DNA of 64,000 nucleotides from a virus, in IMG/VR virus record IMGVR_UViG_3300047563_000187, positions 1 through 64,000 of that record; one strand, written 5' to 3'. Below the pieces are notes generated by a model that did no database searches, had not been told where the DNA came from, and saw only the letters and a program-made list of their open reading frames with translations. Of this stretch, positions 22,446 to 29,477 are shown in pieces. The position numbers and the translations under genes are program-made. Position 1 is the stretch's first letter, and each line of letters begins with the position of its first letter.

Positions 22446-22724
22446 ATGTCTACACTTCCGGATACCTCGAACATGGTCATGATGACCGTGAATGATCTCA
22501 TTGCCTTGCAAGAGAAAGCTGAAGACAAGCCGAAAGAATACTCCGTCGGAGATGCCATCGGCGGCATCCTCGGGGTTGCTCTGATCGGCGGAGGTCTGTA
22601 CCTCGCCTGCTCTGGTCTGAACTCCAGCATGAGCAAAGACCGCCAGTACACCAAAGACATGGAACACGAAGTTAATGATCTTCGTACCCGTCTGGAAGCC
22701 CTCAAACAAGCCACAGGTAAATAA
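22446..22724 (+). CDS. Single-pass coiled-coil membrane protein, paralogue 1
   Basis: 92 aa. Soluble N-terminus (1-32), one transmembrane segment (about 36-57), C-terminal coiled coil ending 'DLRTRLEALKQATGK'. First of four tandem genes with the same layout and C-terminal signature. Same operon as ArfA, YqeY-like and SPFH genes. Function unknown; membrane scaffold is possible. Confidence 0.65.
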   Translation: MSTLPDTSNMVMMTVNDLIALQEKAEDKPKEYSVGDAIGGILGVALIGGGLYLACSGLNSSMSKDRQYTKDMEHEVNDLRTRLEALKQATGK

Positions 22725-22726
22725 TC

Positions 22727-23008
22727 ATGGAACTGAAACTCGAGAATGACTTCCTGGCGTTGGTAAATGCTGACCGCTATCAGGAACTGAAAGAACAAGC
22801 CGCTGCCAATGAGAACGCCTCTCAGAGCGTGCTGGAAACTACCCTGCAGGTTGCCACTGGTGCGATCATCGTGGGTGCCATCGGGTACATGGGTTATGCA
22901 GTGCATGACTCCATCAAGCAATCCGAGAAGCGTTCTGAACTGCGTCGTGAAAAGAACGACCTGGCAGACCGTCTGGCAGAACTCAAGCGGAAAACCGAGA
23001 AGGAATAA
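22727..23008 (+). CDS. Single-pass coiled-coil membrane protein, paralogue 2
   Basis: 93 aa. Layout as paralogue 1: N-terminal helix, transmembrane segment (about 42-60), C-terminal 'DLADRLAELKRKTEKE'. Two nucleotides separate it from paralogue 1. Confidence 0.65.
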   Translation: MELKLENDFLALVNADRYQELKEQAAANENASQSVLETTLQVATGAIIVGAIGYMGYAVHDSIKQSEKRSELRREKNDLADRLAELKRKTEKE

Positions 23009-23011
23009 GTC

Positions 23012-23275
23012 ATGGAACTGGCTACTGGTAAGGTGATGATCTCCCAAGATCATCTGGAGATGATGCGGTTCGATGCGAGCCGCTCTGAGCGTAGTACTAC
23101 TGCGGCGGTCGTATCGACTGCCGTTATGGTTGGGGCAGCGGTGGCGGTGGGTTATGTTGTCTATTCAGATGTCAAAGACGGTCGAGATCACAGGGCCCGG
23201 ATGGAAAAAATGCACAACGAGCACGACGACCTCAAACGCCGAATCGCTGAGCTTACAAAGAAGAAGGACGCATAA
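23012..23275 (+). CDS. Single-pass coiled-coil membrane protein, paralogue 3
   Basis: 87 aa. Transmembrane segment about 30-50, then 'DLKRRIAELTKKKDA' at the C-terminus. Most divergent N-terminus of the four. Confidence 0.65.
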   Translation: MELATGKVMISQDHLEMMRFDASRSERSTTAAVVSTAVMVGAAVAVGYVVYSDVKDGRDHRARMEKMHNEHDDLKRRIAELTKKKDA

Positions 23276-23276
23276 G

Positions 23277-23567
23277 ATGGAAACTTTCGAGTACACAGGT
23301 CCCATGCGTATCATGGACAAGAGTGATCTGGAATCCATGATCACCAAGATCGACAAGATCGAAGCCTCTATGGAGCCGGGTGCAGTTGAAGTGGCCCTCA
23401 AAGGTCTGTCTGCTGCAGTAATCGTTGGTGCCGGTCTGTACTTCATGTCGAAGTCTAGCTCGGACTCAACCCCGGTTCGGGCCGCTCGTGAAGCCACTAT
23501 CGCTCGTGAGAACGAGAACCTGGCTACCCGTCTGGCTGAACTCAAGCGTAAGACAGGTAAGGAGTAG
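23277..23567 (+). CDS. Single-pass coiled-coil membrane protein, paralogue 4
   Basis: 96 aa. Transmembrane segment about 42-58, C-terminal 'NLATRLAELKRKTGKE', nearly identical to paralogue 2's end. Start at 23277 directly after the previous stop. Confidence 0.65.
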   Translation: METFEYTGPMRIMDKSDLESMITKIDKIEASMEPGAVEVALKGLSAAVIVGAGLYFMSKSSSDSTPVRAAREATIARENENLATRLAELKRKTGKE

Positions 23568-23570
23568 GCC

Positions 23571-23807
23571 ATGCTGGGACCAGCCCTGCTGTTCGGCCTG
23601 ATAATGCAGGTCAAGAAAGATCGGGCTAACGCGGCTGCCGAAGAGATCCTCAGGAACATGGAGCCTATCTATGTTCCTGAAGGAGAAGCTCCGCTGAACG
23701 AGAAAGCCCTTGAGCGGATCCAGAATCTGCTCGATAAAGTTGACACTGTGGCCCAAGGTGTGGAGAATGCCTCGGTCACAGTGAAATCTATGAAGGAAGG
23801 GCAATAA
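23571..23807 (+). CDS. Small hydrophobic-start helical protein
   Basis: 78 aa: short hydrophobic N-terminus (GPALLFGLIMQV) and a long amphipathic helix. Ends the paralogue cluster. AAGGAG precedes the start. Function unknown. Confidence 0.55.
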   Translation: MLGPALLFGLIMQVKKDRANAAAEEILRNMEPIYVPEGEAPLNEKALERIQNLLDKVDTVAQGVENASVTVKSMKEGQ

Positions 23808-23852
23808 GCTCTTCTTTTAGTCAACTTTTAGCCATTAGGGGGTATAACCATT

Positions 23853-23990
23853 ATGGGAGAACCTAGCTTTATCAAAAAGGTTGTCCGGGATCCTATGTTC
23901 CGCCACAAGGTTGAGAAGCCTGGCAAGGGCAAAGGTTCTTATCAACGTAAGCCAAAAGGAAGTAAGAATGACCCTGTACGCGAAGATTAA
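23853..23990 (+). CDS. arfA: ArfA-like alternative ribosome-rescue factor
   Basis: 45 aa. 'VVRDPMFRHKVEKPGKGKGSYQRK' (about 10-33, read as two adjoining motifs DPxFRxxVE and KGKGSYxRK) matches the functional core of E. coli ArfA ('DPLFRQRVE…KGKGSYMRK'). ArfA binds the empty mRNA channel of stalled ribosomes with its basic tail and recruits RF2. The protein ends about 12 residues after the core, without the hydrophobic C-terminus that destabilises full-length host ArfA. AGGGGG precedes the ATG; overlaps the next gene by 23 nt. Confidence 0.85.
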   Translation: MGEPSFIKKVVRDPMFRHKVEKPGKGKGSYQRKPKGSKNDPVRED

Positions 23991-24396
23991 GGCTGATTGC
24001 CTTGTGCTCCGTAAGGAACAACAGAAGGAAGAAGCAGGCGTTCTGCTTGTTGTTTTAGGTGATGCCGAGACTCGGGCTAAGCAGCTCAGTCCTGCTATGC
24101 TGGAAGCTGACGGCTCTCTTCCGGATCACGAAGTTCTGAAGATCATCAAGAAGAACATCGATGATGCCATCACCACCCTCAACGCCAAGAAGGACAACCA
24201 GAAAGCCCAGCTGACTCGTGCCCTTCTCGAGCCCTATATGCCAACCATGCTGACTGCCGAAGAGCTCCAGGACATCCTGACCTCTGCGGTAGAAGTAGAG
24301 AGCCTCGGCTCTGCAATGAAATTCCTCAAAGAGAACTATGCCGGTAAGTATGACGGCAAGATCGCTTCTGAAGTTGCCCGTAACATGTTCGCCTAA
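23968..24396 (+). CDS. YqeY/GatB-tail-like protein
   Basis: 142 aa. N-terminal 'KIKADCLVLRKEQQKEEAGVLLVVLGDAE' and C-terminal 'LTAEELQDILTSA…GSAMKFLKENYAGKYDGKIASEVAR' fit the YqeY family (helical domain related to the tail of the GatB amidotransferase subunit). The family is linked to tRNA-dependent amidation by homology only; YqeY's role is unproven. Starts within arfA, with AAAAGGA upstream. Confidence 0.75.
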   Translation: MTLYAKIKADCLVLRKEQQKEEAGVLLVVLGDAETRAKQLSPAMLEADGSLPDHEVLKIIKKNIDDAITTLNAKKDNQKAQLTRALLEPYMPTMLTAEELQDILTSAVEVESLGSAMKFLKENYAGKYDGKIASEVARNMFA

Positions 24397-24405
24397 GGAG
24401 GCAAA

Positions 24406-25728
24406 ATGAACATTAATCTCAAGAAACTGCTCGGTATTGGTGCAGCTGGTCTGCTCGGTGCTGTCATCCTCGTCTACGGTCTGTTCGGCTGGATCTACGT
24501 AGCTGGCGGTGAGTATGCCCGAATTCAGAAGCCTGATGGCTCCTATGAATGGCACGTCACCAACGGCTTCAAGGTGAAGACTCCGTTCCTGGATCGCTAC
24601 GAGATCTTCAACCAGTACAACACCATCGACATGACCGATGGCGAGAACCCTACTGCAACGATCGATCTGCCGTTGCACAAGGTTAACTTCAACGATACCT
24701 ACACCATGGATATCGGCGTAACTGCCCGCTACTCCTTGATGCCGGATCCGGAGAAGCTGGAAATCATGTACCAGGCGAACAAGACCAACAAGGCCTTGGT
24801 TGCCAGCACCATGGTGCCGAACCTGCGTAACCTGTTGAGCCAGACTGCCAACCAGTTCCGCGGTGAGGACTACCTCCAGGGTGGTCAGAACGAGTTCCAA
24901 GCTCGTCTTTACTTCCAAGCTGAGAATGGCCTGTACGTTACCGAGCGTGTTAAGCGTGAAGTGGACGTTGAATCTGGCTACTCTGCCGACGTGAACGCTT
25001 CTGCTAACGCCGAAGGTACCAAGCAGACCAAGGCTATGGCCTGGGTTGTGGACATCGTTCGCGATGATCAAGGTAAGCCGATCACTCAAGAGAGCCAGCT
25101 GGCCAAGTTCGGCGTCATGCTGGATCTGATTGAGATCAACAAGTTCATTCCGGATCCCGATCTGGAAGCCTTCATGACTCAAAAGCGTGCCAAGATCCGT
25201 GAACGTGCCGGTATCGTTGAAGACCAGCGTAACGCTCGTGAAGCTCAAGTAACTGCCCGCCTGATGGGTGAGAAAGAGCGTATCGAAGAGCGTAACAAGG
25301 CTCTGAAAGCTAAAGACCGTGCCGTTATTACCGAATCCCAGCAGGTAGCAGTTGAACAAGAACGTGCCAAGCTGGAAATCGTTAAGAAGGACAAGGAACT
25401 GAAGATCGCTCAGGCGAACGAAGGTATCCAAAAGGCCAACTACGAGGCTGCCAAGTATGAAGCTCTGGCTATCAAAGAGACCGGCTTGGCCGAAGCTCAG
25501 GTAGAAGACGCCAAGTATAAGGCTAAAGATCGTCAGCTCTACATGAAAGAGCTGGAGCTGGAAAACAACAAGCACCTGTACAATGCTCTGCCGGCCCTCA
25601 AGGTCCAGATGCCTCAGTACGTGCAGATGGGTGGCCAGAGTGGCATGAACAGCAACCTGGAAGCTATGTCCTCTCTCAAGCTGATGGAAGGCTTGGGTAT
25701 GAGTACTCCAGCGACTCCTGCCAAGTAA
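24406..25728 (+). CDS. SPFH/band-7 membrane protein
   Basis: 440 aa. N-terminal transmembrane helix (about 11-33), SPFH domain (about 34-250, beta-rich with 'YNTIDMTDGE…IGVTARYSL' like stomatin/HflK-type proteins), then a long Ala/Glu/Lys coiled coil (about 255-385) and a Gly/Met tail. Such proteins oligomerise into membrane cages or rafts; in phages a role in protecting the cell or controlling proteases (HflKC-like) is possible but unproven. AAGGAGG start; ends at a terminator. Confidence 0.85.
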   Translation: MNINLKKLLGIGAAGLLGAVILVYGLFGWIYVAGGEYARIQKPDGSYEWHVTNGFKVKTPFLDRYEIFNQYNTIDMTDGENPTATIDLPLHKVNFNDTYTMDIGVTARYSLMPDPEKLEIMYQANKTNKALVASTMVPNLRNLLSQTANQFRGEDYLQGGQNEFQARLYFQAENGLYVTERVKREVDVESGYSADVNASANAEGTKQTKAMAWVVDIVRDDQGKPITQESQLAKFGVMLDLIEINKFIPDPDLEAFMTQKRAKIRERAGIVEDQRNAREAQVTARLMGEKERIEERNKALKAKDRAVITESQQVAVEQERAKLEIVKKDKELKIAQANEGIQKANYEAAKYEALAIKETGLAEAQVEDAKYKAKDRQLYMKELELENNKHLYNALPALKVQMPQYVQMGGQSGMNSNLEAMSSLKLMEGLGMSTPATPAK

Positions 25729-25736
25729 GGCAGACT

Positions 25737-25764
25737 AAAGGCCCTCTCCGGAGGGCCTTTTCTT
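25737..25764 (+). terminator. Rho-independent terminator
   Basis: AAAGGCCCTC-TCC-GGAGGGCCTTTT hairpin, T-rich tail. Confidence 0.9.
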
Positions 25765-25781
25765 TTACCTAAGGAGTAGGT

Positions 25782-25967
25782 ATGGAGATTTTCTTAGAGG
25801 TAATCGCTCTGATGGGACTCTTGTCTGTTGCGATAATCGCCTACATAGTCGGCTTAGTGGTCGCAATGGTGACGGAGGAGCTGCTATTGGGAGGAGCTGC
25901 GTTCGTCGGAGTAGTTGTTGTTGCGTATTACTTCTGGCAATACCTCTCAACAACGGTGGCATCTTAA
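25782..25967 (+). CDS. Small two-helix membrane protein
   Basis: 61 aa, two hydrophobic helices (about 7-30, 35-53). Function unknown. Confidence 0.55.
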   Translation: MEIFLEVIALMGLLSVAIIAYIVGLVVAMVTEELLLGGAAFVGVVVVAYYFWQYLSTTVAS

Positions 25968-25968
25968 C

Positions 25969-25978
25969 GGTATAAGTA
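25969..25978 (+). promoter_or_regulatory. GGTATAAGTA promoter-like element
   Basis: Exact motif; downstream lies only a short spacer and a T-rich segment (26058-26065), so it may make a short noncoding RNA. Confidence 0.5.
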
Positions 25979-26083
25979 AGTTAGAGATGTGATAGCTGTA
26001 GATCCTGTACGACAGATTTGGGCCACTTGGCCGCCCGGCTTACGCAAATTCCCCGGGTTTTTTTACTATCGCTGAGCGATTCG

Positions 26084-26093
26084 GGTATAAGTA
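26084..26093 (+). promoter_or_regulatory. GGTATAAGTA promoter-like element
   Basis: Exact motif followed by CTATGTG. It precedes a structured leader with an 11-bp inverted repeat. Confidence 0.6.
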
Positions 26094-26125
26094 CTATGTG
26101 CCAGAGGAAGCGTATAACTCTGACA

Positions 26126-26210
26126 CTCTCGACCGCAAGAATCAGACTCCGTCTACTCTGCAGATGCCCGCCAAGCGTCAATGCAGAATCCCATCGCTAG
26201 CGGTCGAGAG
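26126..26210 (+). promoter_or_regulatory. Structured leader with perfect inverted repeat
   Basis: CTCTCGACCGC (26126-26136) is exactly complementary to GCGGTCGAGAG (26200-26210). An inner pair TCTGCA…TGCAGA is nested. The RNA from the promoter at 26084 would fold into a long-range stem just upstream of the translation starts at 26222 and 26262. Confidence 0.55.
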
Positions 26211-26221
26211 TTTCAAAAGGA

Positions 26222-26296
26222 ATGAAAAACGTGAAGAACTCGCAAATAAGGAGTCGGAATCGTGCAGGTCGCAAATCTAGGAACTATCACCGGTGA
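26222..26296 (+). CDS. Possible basic leader peptide
   Basis: 24 aa, about 40% Arg/Lys plus Asn/Ser. AAAAGGA precedes the ATG. It overlaps the first 35 nt of the next gene in another frame. Could be a leader peptide or spurious. Confidence 0.3.
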   Translation: MKNVKNSQIRSRNRAGRKSRNYHR

Positions 26297-26657
26297 AACT
26301 GCAGTATTAACCGGGTGTCTGAACCTAGAAGGCGACTTCGCCATACAGGCTGAGGATGGTGCATTCCTCAACTTCTTTCCAGTGCACTACCCGGACGGGT
26401 ATGTACGTAAGAACTGGTCCGTAGAATTTCGCACCGACGGCTGGTATTTACATACATCATGTTCGGTTTTGAATGGCAAGGTTGAGTGTCCATTTAAAGC
26501 ACAGCTCTGTATGGAGTTGGTTCGAGGCTCATTGGAATGGACAAAGGGTCTAAGGTTAATCTCAAGGATTTGCCGAGGGGATATCAGTAAGATCACAACT
26601 ACTATGAGGATGCTTCAAAATGCAGGCTTAATCACGGGTACTAATCGGGAAGAATAA
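26262..26657 (+). CDS. Hypothetical protein with C-terminal helix-turn-helix-like segment
   Basis: 131 aa from a GTG start with AAGGAG 8 nt upstream. The C-terminal 'ICRGDISKITTTMRMLQNAGLI' looks like the recognition part of a winged helix, as in small phage regulators. The N-terminal part is beta-rich. Preceded by a structured leader, so its expression may be controlled post-transcriptionally. Confidence 0.5.
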   Translation: MQVANLGTITGETAVLTGCLNLEGDFAIQAEDGAFLNFFPVHYPDGYVRKNWSVEFRTDGWYLHTSCSVLNGKVECPFKAQLCMELVRGSLEWTKGLRLISRICRGDISKITTTMRMLQNAGLITGTNREE

Positions 26658-26712
26658 CAACACCACTCATGGGGGCTCGCACAGGCCCCCATATCAATCC
26701 AAAGGAGACAGT

Positions 26713-27327
26713 ATGTCTAAAGCACTAGACCCGATTTCTTTAGCTATCGCGAAAGCCTCGTGGTGGCATGGCGAACAGAAACGCAAGTACACCAACGATG
26801 ACTACATCGTTCACCCTATTGAAGTCATGAACTTCCTAGCCTTGTTTACTCAGGACGAGGCAGTCATGGTGGCAGCCATCCTGCACGACGTAGTAGAAGA
26901 TACCCCCGCCACCGTTCAGGAAGTCGAAGCTATCTTCGGTGAGGACGTAGCCAAACTGGTATTCGGCATGTCGGAACCTGAAGTACCGGCAGGTACCAAC
27001 CGCGGGGAGCGGAAGGAAATCTACCGCCTACATCTGGAGAAGCAATGCTGGCGGACCAAGATGATCAAGTTTGGGGATATCTACTCGAACACCAAAGATA
27101 TCGCTATGCACGATCCTGACTTTGCTGTAGTCTACTTGGCCGAAATCCAGCGTACTATCAACTCGATCGATGATAACCGTATCCCGCTCCTGCTCCGCCA
27201 AATGGTCAAAGAGCAGGTCAAGCTGGCTAAGCTGTACGTTGATCAGTTCCAGGCCAACAAGAAGTTGGTCAAGAAGCTGAGCAATATCAGAACTATTACC
27301 GAAACCATCAAAGGAGAACTGCTATGA
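26713..27327 (+). CDS. HD hydrolase, SpoT/MESH1-like (candidate (p)ppGpp hydrolase)
   Basis: 204 aa. 'YIVHPIEVMNFLALF' (H at about 36), 'AAILHDVVEDT' (HD at about 58-59) and 'IFGEDVAKLVFGMSE' follow the RelA/SpoT hydrolase arrangement (HPxxVA…HDxxEDT…FG..vA.LV.G), with a later 'MIKFGDIYSNTKDI' in place of 'KLADRLHN'. Stand-alone enzymes of this size (MESH1) hydrolyse the 3'-pyrophosphate of (p)ppGpp. Substrate is inferred. ATGA overlap with the Ro gene. Confidence 0.75.
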   Translation: MSKALDPISLAIAKASWWHGEQKRKYTNDDYIVHPIEVMNFLALFTQDEAVMVAAILHDVVEDTPATVQEVEAIFGEDVAKLVFGMSEPEVPAGTNRGERKEIYRLHLEKQCWRTKMIKFGDIYSNTKDIAMHDPDFAVVYLAEIQRTINSIDDNRIPLLLRQMVKEQVKLAKLYVDQFQANKKLVKKLSNIRTITETIKGELL

Positions 27328-28913
27328 AGAACTATCTGAACAACGCTCTTGGTCGTGCCCACCTGGCTAACGTAGAAGGCGTGGACGTCAAACTTCCCGG
27401 CCAAGTACGTACTCACGGCGGTGGTTTCGCCTTCGAGATCACTCCTGAAGTGCTGCTCGAACGCTTCCTGATCCTGGGTACCACTACCTCTCAGTACGTC
27501 GGTCCAGACAAGCTGGCAGTAGACGCTCTCGGCCGTCTGATGCCGCACATCGCTCTGAACCCGGTGACCGTGGCTCGTACCGCGGTAGAAGCCGTGGAGC
27601 AGAACCGTGTGCTGTCAAAGGTACCTGCTCTTTTCGTTTACGCTACAGCTCACACTGTGGCCACCTCTGGTGAACACCGTCGTGCCATCGCTCTGATGCT
27701 GCCTCGTATCGTCAACACCTTCTCCGACCTTCAGACCCTACTGGGTTTCGTAGCGAACACTCATAACAAGGGTATCGCTACCAGCTTGGTCAAGGCATGC
27801 CGTCGCTACCTGTACAACATGCCGATCGACAAGATGATCAACCAGGCTCTGAAGTACCGTAAGCGTGCCGGCTGGGCAGTTCTGGACATGCTGCGTGTCA
27901 TCCACCCTGTGCCGAAGGATAACGACCAGAACTTCCTGTACGGTTACATCGTGGAGAACGATGAAGCCCGTGCAGAAGCTTGCCGTCGCTTCCCGATGGT
28001 AGCAGCCTTCGAAGCTGCCAAGGTGCTGGATGATCACAACCTGATCGTCAAGCTGATCAAGGACAACGGTCTGACTTGGGAGCACGTACCTACCGAGCAC
28101 CTGAACAACAAGTGGGTTTGGAAGGCTCTGCTGCCCAACCTGCCGATGACCGCTCTGATCCGTAACCTGCCGAAGATCTCTTCTGTAGGTGCGATCGATG
28201 ACACCTTGTCTCTGGACATCGTGCTGGACAAGCTGAAGCCGGAGATCGTGGCAAAGGCTAAGGTTCACCCCTTCCGTCTTTACCTGGCATGGTACGGCTA
28301 TGGCCAAGGCGGCAACCGCAACATGTCCTGGACTCCTAATCAGCGTATCCTCGCTGCTCTGGAGACCTGCCTGTATGCGGCATTCGCCAACGTAGAGGTG
28401 AAGGGTAAGGTGTGCATCGGCTCTGACATCTCAGGCTCTATGTGGTGGGATGACTCTCGCATCAACCGTACTGGTCCGTATGCAGGCGATGCAGCCGGCA
28501 TGCTGGCAGCCACCTTCAAGGCAGCTAATCCGGAAACTGACGTGTTCTACTTCTCCGGCCAGCTGGTCAAGGCGGCGTTCGACCCGATGTCTTTGAAGTC
28601 GGTCAACATCGACATGCACAAGCATCACATGGGTAGCACCAACCCAGGTTTGCTGATCTCCAAGGCCATCAAGGATAAGGTCAGATACGATGCCTTCATC
28701 GTCCTGACTGATAATGACGTGAACAGTGGTCGTCACTCCCAGCAACTGCTGGAGACCTACCGTGCCACCGTCAATCCGAAGGCCAAGCTGATCGTCGTCG
28801 GTATGACTGCGAACAACTTCTCCATCTCCAGCCCGGATGACGTCCTGTCTATGGACATCGCCGGTATGGACGCAGGGATCATGACTGCGATCGAGAAGTT
28901 CATCGCAATGTAA
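27324..28913 (+). CDS. Ro60/TROVE-domain RNA-binding protein
   Basis: 529 aa. N-terminal TROVE domain of helical repeats (about 20-350) and C-terminal von Willebrand A domain with MIDAS motif 'GSDISGSMWW' (DxSxS, about 368-377) and 'VLTDNDVN'. Ro proteins form a ring that holds ends of misfolded noncoding RNAs and Y RNAs, and in bacteria work with exoribonucleases such as PNPase. Length is typical for bacterial Rsr. A 510-nt structured noncoding transcript follows immediately, as Y RNAs follow rsr genes in bacteria. Confidence 0.9.
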   Translation: MKNYLNNALGRAHLANVEGVDVKLPGQVRTHGGGFAFEITPEVLLERFLILGTTTSQYVGPDKLAVDALGRLMPHIALNPVTVARTAVEAVEQNRVLSKVPALFVYATAHTVATSGEHRRAIALMLPRIVNTFSDLQTLLGFVANTHNKGIATSLVKACRRYLYNMPIDKMINQALKYRKRAGWAVLDMLRVIHPVPKDNDQNFLYGYIVENDEARAEACRRFPMVAAFEAAKVLDDHNLIVKLIKDNGLTWEHVPTEHLNNKWVWKALLPNLPMTALIRNLPKISSVGAIDDTLSLDIVLDKLKPEIVAKAKVHPFRLYLAWYGYGQGGNRNMSWTPNQRILAALETCLYAAFANVEVKGKVCIGSDISGSMWWDDSRINRTGPYAGDAAGMLAATFKAANPETDVFYFSGQLVKAAFDPMSLKSVNIDMHKHHMGSTNPGLLISKAIKDKVRYDAFIVLTDNDVNSGRHSQQLLETYRATVNPKAKLIVVGMTANNFSISSPDDVLSMDIAGMDAGIMTAIEKFIAM

Positions 28914-28934
28914 TTCAACATTTGGGGTATTACG

Positions 28935-28944
28935 GGTATAAATA
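28935..28944 (+). promoter_or_regulatory. GGTATAAATA promoter-like element
   Basis: Variant motif. TTCAACATTT upstream has the same spacing (11 nt to GG) as in the element at 62715. No ORF follows, so it appears to drive the noncoding RNA. Confidence 0.65.
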
Positions 28945-28949
28945 TTATG

Positions 28950-29463
28950 TGGTGAGGTATCTTACTCTTAAGTAGAGAGGAGGTAACCTCCTCACTCCGT
29001 AGTACCCCTCCGGGGCGGATCCTGGCGGATCCAACTCGGCGTTATGCTCACCAAGCGACGTACAGTATGTTCGACAAGTGTTGAACTGCAAGAGGTAACC
29101 TCTTGACTCGTTCTTCCAGGCGCCGCTCCGGGCTTCGCCCTACGCTCTGCCTGGAGTATCTATAGATTGGATCTAGCATCCGCGAGTGTACGTTAGTACC
29201 AACCACCAGAGGTAACTTTGGGAATACCAAGCGAGGAGGCTACCTCCTCATTCTGTTAAACCCGCAGTCGGCGTACAGTCCCAATCACTGTACCGCCTTC
29301 GCATGCTCTGGTTGATGCTGTGGCATCACGAGTAGTCTGTAGTATATGGACTTAGTTCCGTGGGGAGGTAACCTCCCTACTCCATTACTTCGCGTATTTG
29401 CACAGAAGTGCAAAGTACGCATGTACAGACCATAACCAAAAGAGAGTCCAACTCTCTTTTTTA
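28950..29463 (+). ncRNA. Large structured noncoding RNA downstream of the Ro gene (Y RNA-like candidate)
   Basis: No plausible ORF on the + strand between 28914 and 29477, but many strong hairpins. A repeated module GAGG-TAA-CCTC appears at 28977-28993, 29089-29105, 29206-29221 (imperfect), 29233-29249 and 29363-29377, four of them followed within a few nt by A(C/T)TC. Other stems: CCAGGC/GCCTGG (29116-29154), GTACAGT/ACTGTAC (29273-29293), TGATGC/GCATCA (29313-29328) and a 12-bp stem GCGTA-TTTGCAC/GTGCAAA-TACGC (29392-29420). It begins at a promoter-like element and ends at a terminator. Position next to the Ro gene suggests a Y RNA-like partner; the boundaries and role are inferred. Confidence 0.65.
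29438..29463 (+). terminator. Rho-independent terminator
   Basis: AAAAGAGAGT-CCA-ACTCTCTTTTTT hairpin; ends the noncoding RNA. Confidence 0.9.
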
Positions 29464-29477
29464 CTTGGAGATTAGCC

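Noticed and set aside
23841-23850. GGTATAACCA upstream of arfA
   Set aside because: Only 2 nt separate it from the ATG and its G-run doubles as the ribosome site, so it is not listed as a promoter.
24055-25575. 506-codon open frame on the minus strand opposite the SPFH gene
   Set aside because: It is antisense to a clear coding gene, lacks a ribosome site and its translation shows no recognisable domain; it follows from codon bias of the + strand gene.
26098-26280. 60-codon ORF through the structured leader
   Set aside because: Coincides with the inverted repeat and has no ribosome site at its start.
28977-29377. Repeated GAGG-TAA-CCTC units as a CRISPR array
   Set aside because: Repeats are short, palindromic, unevenly spaced (112-144 nt) and variable in stem length, and no cas genes are present.
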